From Acholeplasmatales bacterium (GTDB lineage Bacteria > Bacillota_I > Bacilli_A > Acholeplasmatales > Anaeroplasmataceae): a DNA stretch of 64,000 nucleotides. The DNA lies in the NCBI GenBank assembly GCA_017454375.1, contig JAFTDB010000022.1:16808-80807 (forward strand), given 5' to 3'. Below are positions 27,501 through 36,822 of the stretch, in pieces. The stretch's first letter is position 1. Each line of letters starts with the position of its first letter. The notes beneath the pieces were generated by a model. The model saw only the letters and a program-made list of their open reading frames with translations, was not told where the DNA came from and did no database searches. The translations under genes and the position numbers were made by a program.

Positions 27501-28643
27501 ATGAGATATGTTTATATTGCAGGTGCTTGTGGATCAATCGGTACACAAACACTTGATGTTATAAGAGAAAATCAAAATGAATTTAAGGTTGTTGGTTTAA
27601 CACTTGGTAGAAACCTAGAGCTAGGTAAGAAGCTTTGTGAGGAATTCAAACCTGAAATAATTTCATTAAGAGAACGTGTTGATTTCAAATTATCTTATAA
27701 TCCTATAATTTGTTATGGGGATGAAGGATTAATTGAGGTTGCCAAATATCATAAATATGAAGACGAGCTTTTTGTCAATGCTTTGGTTGGTATATCTGGA
27801 CTTGCTCCAACAGTAGCCGCTATCAAAACTAAAAAAGATTTAGCACTTGCTAATAAGGAAACCTTGGTTGTTGCTGGTGATATCATCAAGAATTTGATTT
27901 TTGAATATGGAGTAAAACTTACTCCAATTGATTCTGAGCATTCAGCAATCCTAGAATGTCTTCATGGTGAAGATAAAAAAGAAATTAAGAATTTGATCAT
28001 CACTGCTTCAGGTGGATCATTTAGAGATAAAAAAAGAGAAGAACTAGTTGGCGTTACAAAGGAGATGGCCCTAAATCATCCTAACTGGAGTATGGGCAGC
28101 AAAATCACAATTGATAGTGCCACTATGATGAACAAGGGCTTTGAAGTTATCGAAGCTCATTATTTATTTGATATCCCTTATGAAAATATCAAAACAATAT
28201 TGCATAAGGAATCAATTATCCATTCCTTTGTTGAATACAAGGATGGTGTAATCAAGGCTGCCTTAGGTAGTGCTGATATGCATATACCTATTCAATATGC
28301 CTTGAAATATCCAAGACACGAGAAGTTAGATTGTGGTAAGGAATTCTCAATGATAGGTATGACACTTCATTTAGAAGAATTATCATTTGATCGTTATCCA
28401 TGCTTAAAGTATGCATATGATGTAGCTTCAAAGGGCGGAATTTACTACGCAGTATTAAATGCGGCTAATGAGGCTGCAGTTCATTTATTCTTAAATGATA
28501 AAATTGAATTTTTACAAATAGAAGAAATAATTGCTTCATATATTTATGAGCCTAAATATGAAGCTATCGAATATAACCTAGATAATATTTTTAATATTAG
28601 TAAGGATATTTATAACGAGATATTACGAAAGTTCGGTGATTAA
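27501..28643 (+). CDS. dxr: 1-deoxy-D-xylulose 5-phosphate reductoisomerase
   Basis: The 380-residue protein has an N-terminal NADPH-binding GACGSIGTQTLDV (normally GSTGSIG), NKETLV, the SEHSAILECL metal/substrate motif and the flexible-loop region HPNWSMGSKITIDSATMMNKG. It carries out the first committed step of the MEP isoprenoid pathway. The substitution of ST by AC in the N-terminal glycine-rich motif is mild. It sits in the usual cdsA-dxr-rseP order, 2 bases before rseP. Confidence 0.95.
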   Translation: MRYVYIAGACGSIGTQTLDVIRENQNEFKVVGLTLGRNLELGKKLCEEFKPEIISLRERVDFKLSYNPIICYGDEGLIEVAKYHKYEDELFVNALVGISGLAPTVAAIKTKKDLALANKETLVVAGDIIKNLIFEYGVKLTPIDSEHSAILECLHGEDKKEIKNLIITASGGSFRDKKREELVGVTKEMALNHPNWSMGSKITIDSATMMNKGFEVIEAHYLFDIPYENIKTILHKESIIHSFVEYKDGVIKAALGSADMHIPIQYALKYPRHEKLDCGKEFSMIGMTLHLEELSFDRYPCLKYAYDVASKGGIYYAVLNAANEAAVHLFLNDKIEFLQIEEIIASYIYEPKYEAIEYNLDNIFNISKDIYNEILRKFGD

Positions 28644-28645
28644 TT

Positions 28646-30349
28646 ATGTTTTTAGCCATTACAGGTGCTTGGCTAGTAATATTATCAATAATTGCGTTTA
28701 TATTAATCATTGGTGTTATTATTGTCGTACATGAGGCTGGCCATTTATTCTGGGCTAAGAAGGCTGGAATATTATGCCATGAATTCTCTATCGGTATGGG
28801 ACCAATACTTTATAAGCATCAATTCAAGGAAACTTTATTTTGTATAAGAGCAATTCCAATTGGTGGTTATGTAGCAATGGCTGGTGAGCAGGCTACTGAT
28901 GATTTGGTTAAGGTTGGAGATAATGTCGGTATCAACATCGAGGGTGATGAGGTAGTTGAAATCATCTTAGATGAAAAGAAAGAATGCATGATTAGAGGCG
29001 AGGTTGAATCTGTTAACCTAATTGGTAAGGATGATACTGAGCTTTACATAACATTAAAGGATGGAGTTAATTCAACATTCTATAAGGTTAGAAATAATGC
29101 TAAATATGTATTTGAGCATAATAAGACATTACAAATAGAGCCATATGATCGTTCATTTGATGCTAAAAGTAAATGGATGAGATTCATCACTTTAGTTGGT
29201 GGTGCATTAAATAACTTCATTTTAGCATTAATCATTTATATTATTGTAGCATTTGCTTCAGGCGTACCTAATACATCATCAAGTGTAATTGGTAATGTTT
29301 CAGTAGAAGAAGAATATAATTATCCAGCAAGCAATAAGCTTCTTGCTGGAGATGAAATCAAATTAGTTAATGGTGTAACTATTACATCTTGGGATGATTT
29401 TTCTAAAGCAACTAAGGATGCTTATAATAATAACCAAACAACATTAAATATTACAGTAAATAGAAATGGTGAAGAAAAAGCTTTTGAAATAGAAGCTTAT
29501 ACATATATCGTATCAGTTGGTATTTCAAATATCGGTGCTAAGGATTATAAGCTAGCTACTAAAACTGCAGGAACTAATACCTATACAGGATTAGAGGTTG
29601 GTGCTGTTAGCAAGGATAGATATCAGGATAAGAATTCTAATATCATCGCAACTGGTGATTTATTAACTAAGATATCTGTAACATATGATGATACAGATAA
29701 AGCCAAAGGTAAGACTGATTTTGTAAACAGAGAAATAACTTCATGGGGAGAGCTTATGAAGATATTCAAAGGTATTACATCAGCTGCCAAGGTTCAATTT
29801 ACATATTATCATTATGAAAATAATGATTATAAACTATTAACATCAGGTGTAATTGAAACTTACACTGATGAGGTATTATCTAATCAAAGAATTGATAAGA
29901 TTCAAAATAAGATTGGTATATCACCAACTACTCGTTTTGATTTCTTTGGATCATTCGGTAATGCTTTTGCAAGCTTCTGGAATGATTTCACATTAATATT
30001 TAGAACATTAAAGCTACTTATCGCACCTAGTGGTGTAAGACAGGTAGGCGTTAAGAATTTATCATCAGTTGTTGGTATCTTCGATATGGTTAAAAACTAT
30101 ATTGGGGCTGGCTTCCTAGCACTGTTAAGCTTTACAGCAATGATCTCAGTTAATATCGGTGTTGTAAATCTACTTCCAATTCCTGCACTTGATGGTGGTA
30201 GAATCGTATTTTTATTAGTTGAGGCTATCACAAAGAAGAAGCCTTCTAAGAAGGTTGAGGCTACAATTAATAATGTATTCTTCATATTAATATTAGCTTT
30301 ATTTGTATATATAACTATTAATGATATAATGCGTATCGCAAGTAGGTGA
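28646..30349 (+). CDS. rseP: Site-2-type intramembrane zinc metalloprotease RseP/RasP
   Basis: The 567-residue protein has HEAGH at 29-33 in its first membrane helix, the GGYVAMAGE motif, and NLLPIPALDGGR near the C terminus that supplies the third metal ligand. One PDZ-like domain is readable around NKLLAGDEIKLVNGVTITSWDDF and a second similar segment ends NREITSWGELMK. Bacillus RasP has about 420 residues; the extra length comes from a charged insertion between about 95 and 175 and from the second PDZ-like region. It should cleave anti-sigma factors or signal-peptide remnants in the membrane. A glycosidase gene starts 4 bases later. Confidence 0.92.
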   Translation: MFLAITGAWLVILSIIAFILIIGVIIVVHEAGHLFWAKKAGILCHEFSIGMGPILYKHQFKETLFCIRAIPIGGYVAMAGEQATDDLVKVGDNVGINIEGDEVVEIILDEKKECMIRGEVESVNLIGKDDTELYITLKDGVNSTFYKVRNNAKYVFEHNKTLQIEPYDRSFDAKSKWMRFITLVGGALNNFILALIIYIIVAFASGVPNTSSSVIGNVSVEEEYNYPASNKLLAGDEIKLVNGVTITSWDDFSKATKDAYNNNQTTLNITVNRNGEEKAFEIEAYTYIVSVGISNIGAKDYKLATKTAGTNTYTGLEVGAVSKDRYQDKNSNIIATGDLLTKISVTYDDTDKAKGKTDFVNREITSWGELMKIFKGITSAAKVQFTYYHYENNDYKLLTSGVIETYTDEVLSNQRIDKIQNKIGISPTTRFDFFGSFGNAFASFWNDFTLIFRTLKLLIAPSGVRQVGVKNLSSVVGIFDMVKNYIGAGFLALLSFTAMISVNIGVVNLLPIPALDGGRIVFLLVEAITKKKPSKKVEATINNVFFILILALFVYITINDIMRIASR

Positions 30350-30353
30350 TTTA

Positions 30354-31820
30354 ATGAAATACACTAATCCGGTAATTTTATCTGATTATAGTGATCCAGA
30401 TGTAATAAGATATAATGATAATTATTATCTCGTCGCATCTTCATTTAATCACACACCAATCTTACCAATCTTAAAATCTAAAGATTTAGTTAATTTTGAA
30501 ATCTTAAGATATGTAGATGATGAAATCCCATTTAAAAGATTTGATCATGTATGTCATGGAGATGGTGTATGGGCACCATCAATAAGATATCATGATGGAT
30601 ATTTCTATATCATTGTTCCGTATCCTGATGAAGGTATTTATATTTATAGAACTGATGATATAGAAAATGGTACATTTGAGCATTGGTGCTTAATTGAGGG
30701 TAAAGGTATTATTGACCCATGCCCTATTTGGGATAATGGTAAATGTTATTTAGTTGTAGGATTTGCTAAAAGTAGAATTGGTTTTAATTCAGTATTAGGT
30801 CTATATGAGGTATCAACTGATTTAAAACATAATCTTAGTGGAGATTATAAAATAATATTTGATGGTCATGACACCGCACCTACAATTGAAGGGCCTAAAT
30901 TCTATAAAAGAAATGATTATTTCTATATATTAGCTCCAGCTGGAAGTGTTAAGACTGGCTGGCAGGTAGCACTTAGAAGTAAAAATGTTTATGGACCATA
31001 TGAACAAAAAATTGTAATGCTACAGAATGATTCAAAAATTAATGGTCCACATCAGGGTGCTTTAGTAACACTTTCTGATGGTAATGATGTTTTCTATCAT
31101 TTCCAGGATTTGAAATGCTATGGTAGAATTGTTCATCTTGAACCAGTTAAATGGATTAATGATTGGCCAATTATAGGTAATGTTAAGGATGAGCTACTTG
31201 GTGGTGCACCAGTAGATGAATGGGAATATTTTACAGAGCCTAATAAGGATTATAAAATACAAACATCTGATGATTTTAAATCTAATAAATTATCATTAAT
31301 ATGGCAAACACCTGCCAATAAAAAGGATAATTTATACAAATTAGATAATGGTTTAATTTTGTATGCGAGTGGTAATAATGAATCTATTAATAAATTAGAT
31401 TTATTACCAAATGCATTCTTAACAAAATTAATTTATAAATCATTTGAGATTAAAACATTATGTCATTTTCATTTAAATGAAGGTGAGGATACTGGCTTAT
31501 GCTATATGGGTAGTGATTATGCTAGTATAAATGTAATTAGAAAAAATAATAAAAATTATGTAAGAATCATCAAAGGTAATTTCAAAGATAATGGTAATGA
31601 AATAATTTTTGAAGAGGCTTATAATAAAGATGAAATAATATTTAATATGTTATATTTAGAACCAGATAAATATATATTTGGTATAAATGGTAAATATTAT
31701 GATTATGAATTTATTGCCACACCAGGTAGATGGATTGGCGGTAAATATGGCATATACACAAGAGGTAGAAGTGGATATGCCAAATATGACTATTTTGATG
31801 TAGCGGAGGTGCAAGAATGA
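30354..31820 (+). CDS. Glycoside hydrolase family 43 (beta-xylosidase/arabinofuranosidase type)
   Basis: The 488-residue protein has the GH43 five-blade propeller motifs: base Asp14 in YSDPDVI, GDGVWAPSI, IIDPCPIWD (pKa-modulating Asp) and TIEGPKF (acid Glu). A second beta-sandwich domain occupies about 300-485, as in GH43 subfamilies that remove xylose or arabinose from oligosaccharides. No signal peptide is present, so it acts in the cytoplasm. It starts 4 bases after rseP and overlaps the next gene by 4 bases. It is thus wired into a housekeeping operon while thematically linked to the pectin locus 3 kb on. Confidence 0.88.
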   Translation: MKYTNPVILSDYSDPDVIRYNDNYYLVASSFNHTPILPILKSKDLVNFEILRYVDDEIPFKRFDHVCHGDGVWAPSIRYHDGYFYIIVPYPDEGIYIYRTDDIENGTFEHWCLIEGKGIIDPCPIWDNGKCYLVVGFAKSRIGFNSVLGLYEVSTDLKHNLSGDYKIIFDGHDTAPTIEGPKFYKRNDYFYILAPAGSVKTGWQVALRSKNVYGPYEQKIVMLQNDSKINGPHQGALVTLSDGNDVFYHFQDLKCYGRIVHLEPVKWINDWPIIGNVKDELLGGAPVDEWEYFTEPNKDYKIQTSDDFKSNKLSLIWQTPANKKDNLYKLDNGLILYASGNNESINKLDLLPNAFLTKLIYKSFEIKTLCHFHLNEGEDTGLCYMGSDYASINVIRKNNKNYVRIIKGNFKDNGNEIIFEEAYNKDEIIFNMLYLEPDKYIFGINGKYYDYEFIATPGRWIGGKYGIYTRGRSGYAKYDYFDVAEVQE

Positions 31821-33160
31821 AAATAGGTGATGAATTTATTCTTGATATTAAAAGATTAGGAATAAATGGTGAAGGAATTGGTTATTATAACAAACTAGCA
31901 ATCTTTGTTAATAATGCACTTCCAAAGGAAGGACATAAGGTAAGAGTCACTAGAGTAGAAAATAAGATGGCTTTTGCTGAAAGCTTAGAGGTATTACATA
32001 AATCTGATGATAGAGTAGAACCAAAGTGTGAATTCTGCAGTGAATGTGGTGGCTGTGGTGTAATGCATATCAAATATGATTCTATGTGTAATTTCAAAAG
32101 AGATATGGTAATTGAGGCTATATCTAGATATACAAAATTAAATCCACGTTCTTTTGAAATAAGAGAAACAGTTAAATCAGATAAAGAATTTAATTATCGT
32201 AATAGATCTATCTTACCTGTATCTATGAATAAAGAACATAAGCTAGAATTATGTATGATTAAAAGTGGCACTAACCATAATGTCTTTATTAAAGATTGTT
32301 TAGTTCATGATGAACTAATCAATAAGATCAATAATAAGATTTTAAAATATGCTGATGAAATTGCAGTTAGCCCATATAATCCTAAAACTAAAACTGGTAT
32401 CTTAAGATTTGTATCAGTTAGAGTTAATTCTAAAAATGAAGCAATGGTGTGCTTCGTATGTTATGAAAAATCTGATTTAGTTAATAAATTAGCTAAGAAG
32501 GTTATTGGCATAGAAGAAGTTAAGAGTGTTTATATGAATTATAATCCATCACTTAAGCAAGGTAATATCTTCTCTGAAGATACTACACTTCTTGAGGGTG
32601 ATGAATATTTAGAAATGTATTTAGATGATTATAAATATAAAGTATTACCTACTACATTCTTCCAATTAAACTCTAATCAAGCATCTAAGATGAATTCAAT
32701 CATCTTAAAGGCTTGTAAACTATCTAAAAAGGAAGTAGTAGTAGATGCATATTGTGGTGTTGGTTCAATATCATTATATTTATCTAAATTAGCTAAGAAG
32801 GTTATTGGTATTGAATATGATAAGAATGCCATTGAGCTTGCTAAAGAAAATGCTAAATTAAATAAGATTAACAATACTGAATTCTTACAAGGTGATTCTG
32901 CAAAGATCTTCAAGGATATGATTAAGGAAGTAGATGTTTTAGTTGTAGATCCACCTAGAACTGGTTTAACGGATGAATTTGTTAATAATATTTTAGAAAG
33001 AAACATAAAGAGAGTTGTTTATGTTTCTTGTAACCCAGCAACATTTGCTAAAAACTTAGATAAGCTAAGTAGCAAATATTCTGTAAGTTCAATCACACCA
33101 CTTGATATGTTCCCACAATGTCCAAATGTAGAGCTTATCGCAACTCTTAATTTAAAATAA
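31817..33160 (+). CDS. rlmD: 23S rRNA (uracil-C5)-methyltransferase, RlmD type
   Basis: The 447-residue protein has an N-terminal TRAM domain, a [4Fe-4S] ligand set C71-x5-C77-x2-C80 plus a later Cys near 165 (KDCLVHD), and a SAM-binding methyltransferase domain with VDAYCGVGSISLYL, VVDPPRTGL and the catalytic YVSCNPATF. This family methylates U1939/U747 of 23S rRNA or U54 of tRNA; family members cannot be separated safely by eye. The start overlaps the GH43 stop (ATGA), with GGAGGTG upstream. A bidirectional terminator follows. Confidence 0.88.
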   Translation: MKIGDEFILDIKRLGINGEGIGYYNKLAIFVNNALPKEGHKVRVTRVENKMAFAESLEVLHKSDDRVEPKCEFCSECGGCGVMHIKYDSMCNFKRDMVIEAISRYTKLNPRSFEIRETVKSDKEFNYRNRSILPVSMNKEHKLELCMIKSGTNHNVFIKDCLVHDELINKINNKILKYADEIAVSPYNPKTKTGILRFVSVRVNSKNEAMVCFVCYEKSDLVNKLAKKVIGIEEVKSVYMNYNPSLKQGNIFSEDTTLLEGDEYLEMYLDDYKYKVLPTTFFQLNSNQASKMNSIILKACKLSKKEVVVDAYCGVGSISLYLSKLAKKVIGIEYDKNAIELAKENAKLNKINNTEFLQGDSAKIFKDMIKEVDVLVVDPPRTGLTDEFVNNILERNIKRVVYVSCNPATFAKNLDKLSSKYSVSSITPLDMFPQCPNVELIATLNLK

Positions 33161-33163
33161 TGA

Positions 33164-33212
33164 AAAAGCTGTAAAGCAAGTTATCAAACTAGACTTTACA
33201 GCTTATTTTTTT
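33164..33212. terminator. Bidirectional Rho-independent terminator between convergent genes
   Basis: AAGCTGTAAAG (33166-33176) pairs perfectly with CTTTACAGCTT (33194-33204). A-rich sequence precedes and T-rich sequence follows, so it can stop transcripts arriving from both rlmD and the minus-strand acetyltransferase gene. Confidence 0.85.
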
Positions 33213-33828
33213 ACCATAATTCTTTTTTATTATATATTGTGTCTTCCTCAGTGATTTCTCTTATTGCCTTACATGGATTGCCATATGCTAAGTAATTATC
33301 TGGGATATCATGTGTGACAACAGATCCAGCACCTATTACACAGCCATTTCCGATTGTTACACCTGGAAGTACTATTACATTACCACCAAACCAACAATTA
33401 TCACCAATCTTTATTGGTGCTCCGTATTCTCTATCGGTTACCTTTTTAAGCTCTTCATCATAATATTGATTTCTTTCCTGATATCTTAAGGGATGAAGTG
33501 GAGTTAATAGGCTTACATTTGGGCCGAAGAAGCAATTGTCTCCAATTTCAACAGGACATACATCTAAGATTGTAAGTCCGTAGTTTGCATAAAAATTATC
33601 ACCTATTTTAGTATGAACACCATAATCTACATATAGATTACCTGTAACATAAATATCTCCTTTATGCTGAGGAAATATTTTATCTAAAAGCTCTTGTCTT
33701 TTAGGATCAGTATCATATAATTTATTGAAATCTGTAACTAAATCATGCATCTTATGAGCCAGCTTATTGGCTTCTGAATCTGCAGGCCTATATATTTTAC
33801 CTGCCAACATCTTTTCGTATTCTGTCAT
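33211..33828 (-). CDS. Sugar O-acetyltransferase (maltose/galactoside acetyltransferase family)
   Basis: The 205-residue protein begins with the Mac-type helical region MTEYEKMLAGKIYRPAD and continues as a left-handed beta-helix with hexapeptide repeats. It includes the catalytic-His region (SLLTPLHPL) and the CoA-binding tail (IGAGSVVTHDIPDN, GNPCKAI). It transfers acetyl from acetyl-CoA to a sugar hydroxyl; the acceptor is unknown. It follows the pectin methylesterase gene by 11 bases on the same strand, so a role with pectin-derived sugars (export or detoxification) is plausible but inferred. Confidence 0.88.
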   Translation of the reverse strand: MTEYEKMLAGKIYRPADSEANKLAHKMHDLVTDFNKLYDTDPKRQELLDKIFPQHKGDIYVTGNLYVDYGVHTKIGDNFYANYGLTILDVCPVEIGDNCFFGPNVSLLTPLHPLRYQERNQYYDEELKKVTDREYGAPIKIGDNCWFGGNVIVLPGVTIGNGCVIGAGSVVTHDIPDNYLAYGNPCKAIREITEEDTIYNKKELW

Positions 33829-33839
33829 AAAATCACCAA

Positions 33840-34718
33840 CTATTTAAATAATTTTAATATTTTATCTTTTTCTATATCAGATAATTCTTTAACAAATGGA
33901 GCCCTGTTGGCTCTATTTTTACTATATTCATAGAATCTAGCGTGCTCATGTCTATTAGCTCCAGGCCATTTTGAGAAGCCGTTAGGATTGATATGAGTAC
34001 CATAATTACAGTTTATGAAGGCAGCATATCCATAATCTCTCCAAGGTCTGCCTAAATATACATTGTTAGCACCCTTTGATATGATGTTGCATTCATTGAA
34101 TACAAAACCAGTTTCTATTTCCTCATAATGGGCAGGGGCAGTTAGGTAGCCGTTGCCAATTGATATGATATCGCACTTATCAAATAGTACTGTGCCACAT
34201 CCAAAGATGAAATCTACATCACCAGATATTTTGCAGTTTTTATATTTTTGATGAGATTGTAGACCTCTTAGCTGAGAAGGAAGAAGAAAACCAGTATATC
34301 TTTCTATTAAATCATGTGGTAATGGTCCACAAAATAATGTGTCTTGGGCACTTTCTATATTTAGGTTAACACCACTGAAGTTATCACCATCTACGTATAA
34401 GGCCACTGCCTGGCCATATTTAGAAGAAGGAGTACTTGTGTTTCTAATAGTTAGATTCTTTATAGTAACATTATTGCCACTTACATATACTGTATAGGTT
34501 CTAAAGGTATTACATTCATTGTGATCAGGCAAAATCTTATGGAAATAGTCCATATTTTCAATTATTGTATCTTCTCCCTCACCAATGATTGTAATATTGT
34601 CATTATTTATGACAATTTTTTCTTTATAAATACCTTTTTTGATGTAAATTACATCATTTTCATTGGCGTTAGCGATTTGATTACTAATTGAGTTGTTATT
34701 TTCGACATAAATGTTCAT
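33840..34718 (-). CDS. Pectin methylesterase (CE8), cytoplasmic
   Basis: The 292-residue protein is a right-handed beta-helix with the CE8 motifs QDTL (125-128, acid/base Asp126), DVDFIFG (167-173, nucleophile Asp169) and LGRPWR (222-227, Arg224). It removes methyl esters from homogalacturonan. Most bacterial CE8 enzymes are exported, but this one starts MNIYVENNNS with no signal peptide. It should therefore act on imported methylated oligogalacturonides. AAAGGAG precedes the start. It is divergent from the ABC importer and GH28 operon. Confidence 0.9.
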   Translation of the reverse strand: MNIYVENNNSISNQIANANENDVIYIKKGIYKEKIVINNDNITIIGEGEDTIIENMDYFHKILPDHNECNTFRTYTVYVSGNNVTIKNLTIRNTSTPSSKYGQAVALYVDGDNFSGVNLNIESAQDTLFCGPLPHDLIERYTGFLLPSQLRGLQSHQKYKNCKISGDVDFIFGCGTVLFDKCDIISIGNGYLTAPAHYEEIETGFVFNECNIISKGANNVYLGRPWRDYGYAAFINCNYGTHINPNGFSKWPGANRHEHARFYEYSKNRANRAPFVKELSDIEKDKILKLFK

Positions 34719-34742
34719 TTTATATCAACTCCTTTAATATAA

Positions 34743-34770
34743 ATTATATTAAATAGTCCTTAAAAATCAA
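34743..34770 (-). promoter_or_regulatory. Promoter of the pectin methylesterase/acetyltransferase unit
   Basis: On the minus strand TTGATT (34765-34770) and TATAAT (34743-34748) are spaced by 16 bases, 25 bases before the methylesterase start. Confidence 0.55.
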
Positions 34771-34882
34771 CAATTATCATAATTTTACATTAATAATGGC
34801 AAATAAAAGAGTTACTTTTTCCTTGACTCTTAAAATTGTGTTAATTTTTCCTGAAAATGGGCCTAATATAAATTTATTTATA

Positions 34883-34911
34883 TTGACTGAAAAATTGCAT
34901 AATGTTAAAAT
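34883..34911 (+). promoter_or_regulatory. Promoter of the oligogalacturonide importer operon
   Basis: TTGACT (34883-34888) and TAAAAT (34906-34911) are spaced by 17 bases. The transcript would start at about 34918, exactly where the cre site begins. Confidence 0.6.
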
Positions 34912-34917
34912 TAACCT

Positions 34918-34932
34918 ATGAAAGCGCTATTT
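34918..34932 (+). promoter_or_regulatory. cre-like catabolite repression site
   Basis: ATGAAAGCGCTATTT matches the Bacillus consensus WTGAAARCGYTTWWN at 14 of 15 positions. It covers the predicted transcription start of the importer operon, a classic position for CcpA repression. Binding by CcpA or another LacI-family protein is inferred. Confidence 0.6.
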
Positions 34933-34980
34933 TTCGCTGTGTCTAGCCAAAAAATAACGTTGACTCATATAGGAGGCATT

Positions 34981-35769
34981 GTGAGAAGAAGTTTAAAAAG
35001 CTACATGGTAATAGATTTAACGATGCTAACTATAATTGGAGCCTTACTAGAGGGTTTATGTGCTAGATTTGGTGGTTTGGTATTTGCGAATACAACACCC
35101 ACTACATTCATATCACTTTTTATAGTCTTTCTAGCAGTCGTTAGATGGAATTTATGGGGTTTAATAACTATTCCATTCCTGGCTATTGCAACTATGATTG
35201 GTGGAATGAATGGTGACATTGATACCCTAAAATCATTTTATAACTGGAGCTATACTGGCTGGCAAGCATATATATCAATCATATGTGGAATGCTAACAGT
35301 AGGGCTTGATGTAATAATATTCAAAAAGTTCAAAACAAAGAAAGTTGTTCATAATATATACGCACTTGTCGGTATCTGTATCGCAAACTTTGTGCTATAT
35401 AACTTAGTTCAACTTTTAGTATTTAGATTATTAACCTCACATGGTGATTTGCTTCACCAGGGTTATGTAGAATATGTAGTCACAAATTCTAAAGGTACAT
35501 TTACTCATAATTTGTGTACCTATGGTGAAGGTGGCTTCATAGCTAACCTATTCTCACTAGCTGCTATGGTGGTGGGAGGTCTTATTCTTAGGTCACAGGG
35601 AGTCATGACAAATGTTCATGATAAGCTTCTTGATGATAAATTAAACGCAGAATTAGATGAATTGGATCAAAATTTCAGAATCGAGGAGCCTGAAGATTCT
35701 GAAGATTCAGTTTTTACTGCAAAAAGCGAAGACTCAGGCACAGAGGATTCGCAAGAAAAATCGCTTTAA
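34981..35769 (+). CDS. Membrane protein of unknown function, first gene of the importer operon
   Basis: With the GTG start at 34981 the protein has 262 residues, about six membrane helices and an acidic Ser/Glu/Asp-rich C-terminal tail (about 235-262). GTG is chosen because AGGAGG lies 4 bases before it and the in-frame ATG at 34918 coincides with the predicted transcript start. The compact hydrophobic core loosely recalls ECF-transporter S components, but no motif settles this. It directly precedes the two ABC permease genes. I do not recognise the family. Confidence 0.6.
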   Translation: MRRSLKSYMVIDLTMLTIIGALLEGLCARFGGLVFANTTPTTFISLFIVFLAVVRWNLWGLITIPFLAIATMIGGMNGDIDTLKSFYNWSYTGWQAYISIICGMLTVGLDVIIFKKFKTKKVVHNIYALVGICIANFVLYNLVQLLVFRLLTSHGDLLHQGYVEYVVTNSKGTFTHNLCTYGEGGFIANLFSLAAMVVGGLILRSQGVMTNVHDKLLDDKLNAELDELDQNFRIEEPEDSEDSVFTAKSEDSGTEDSQEKSL

Positions 35770-35784
35770 AAGGAAGGTGTGTGT

Positions 35785-36807
35785 ATGCAAAATACTTTTA
35801 AATCTGATCAGCGTGTCATTGATGAAGTAGAACGTACCAAGTGGAAGAGAACCCTTCAGACACTTGTAAAAGACTGGCGTCTATACGTTTTGCTAATTCC
35901 AATGCTAGCGTTCTTGATTTGCTTTAAGTACATGCCGATTTACGGAATCCTTGATGGATTCAAATGGGGCTCTGCCGCAGACGCACTATACAATTCACAA
36001 TGGTGTGGTGTTGAGTGGATTGAGTACATCTTCGTAGGTGGTGGATCATTAGAATTCTGGAGAGCATTTAGAAATACATTCGTTAATAGTATGTATGGTC
36101 TAATCTTTGGCTTCCCTATTCCAATTTTCCTAGCTTTATTATTCAGCGAAATTAAAATTGCTGGTTATAGAAGCTTCCTACAAGTTGCTGCTTATCTGCC
36201 TCACTTTGTTTCAGCTGTTGTAGTTGCAACAATTATCACATTGTGGTGTAACGGTGAAGTTGGTCAAAGTGCTCCAGGTATAATCTATAATGCTTTAAAA
36301 GCAATGGGAGCGTTGAACGGAGACACACGTTCCGTACTTGTACACCCTAAATTCTTTAGACCAATCTACCAGGTTTCAGGTATTTGGGAAGGTGCCGGTT
36401 ATGGTTCAATTGTGTACTTTGCTGCTATCTTAGCTGTTTCCCCAACAAGCTATGAAGCTGCAAGAATCGATGGCGCTACAAAGACTCAACAAATTCGTTA
36501 TATTACATTGCCAGGAATGGCCCCAACATTAACAATTATGTTGATTATGCGTATCGGTCAGATTTTAAACGTAGGTTACGAAAAGATAATCCTATTGATT
36601 GGCTCTACATCATCTGCTTGGGAAACCGGCGATGTTGTATCAACAGTGGTTTATCGTATGACTGGTAGAGGAGAAAGTGTACCTGGTGTTCAAATTATCC
36701 AACAAATGGGTATAGTAGCAGACCTTTTCAACTCAATTATTGCGATGGTGTTAGTTCTAGGAGCTAACGCAATTAGTAGACGTGTATCATCTACATCATT
36801 ATTCTAG
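35785..36807 (+). CDS. Sugar ABC transporter permease (LplB type)
   Basis: The 340-residue protein has six membrane helices and the permease EAA loop EAARIDGATKTQQIRYITLPGM (ATPase contact) near residue 225. The N-terminal segment ending LYVLLIPMLAFLICFKYMPIYG is typical of LplB/YteP-like permeases for complex oligosaccharides such as rhamnogalacturonan or alginate fragments. ATG 35785 is preferred to GTG 35779 because of the spacing to AAGGAAGG. It forms the channel with the next gene product. Confidence 0.88.
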   Translation: MQNTFKSDQRVIDEVERTKWKRTLQTLVKDWRLYVLLIPMLAFLICFKYMPIYGILDGFKWGSAADALYNSQWCGVEWIEYIFVGGGSLEFWRAFRNTFVNSMYGLIFGFPIPIFLALLFSEIKIAGYRSFLQVAAYLPHFVSAVVVATIITLWCNGEVGQSAPGIIYNALKAMGALNGDTRSVLVHPKFFRPIYQVSGIWEGAGYGSIVYFAAILAVSPTSYEAARIDGATKTQQIRYITLPGMAPTLTIMLIMRIGQILNVGYEKIILLIGSTSSAWETGDVVSTVVYRMTGRGESVPGVQIIQQMGIVADLFNSIIAMVLVLGANAISRRVSSTSLF

Positions 36808-36822
36808 TTTGGAGGATGAAAG

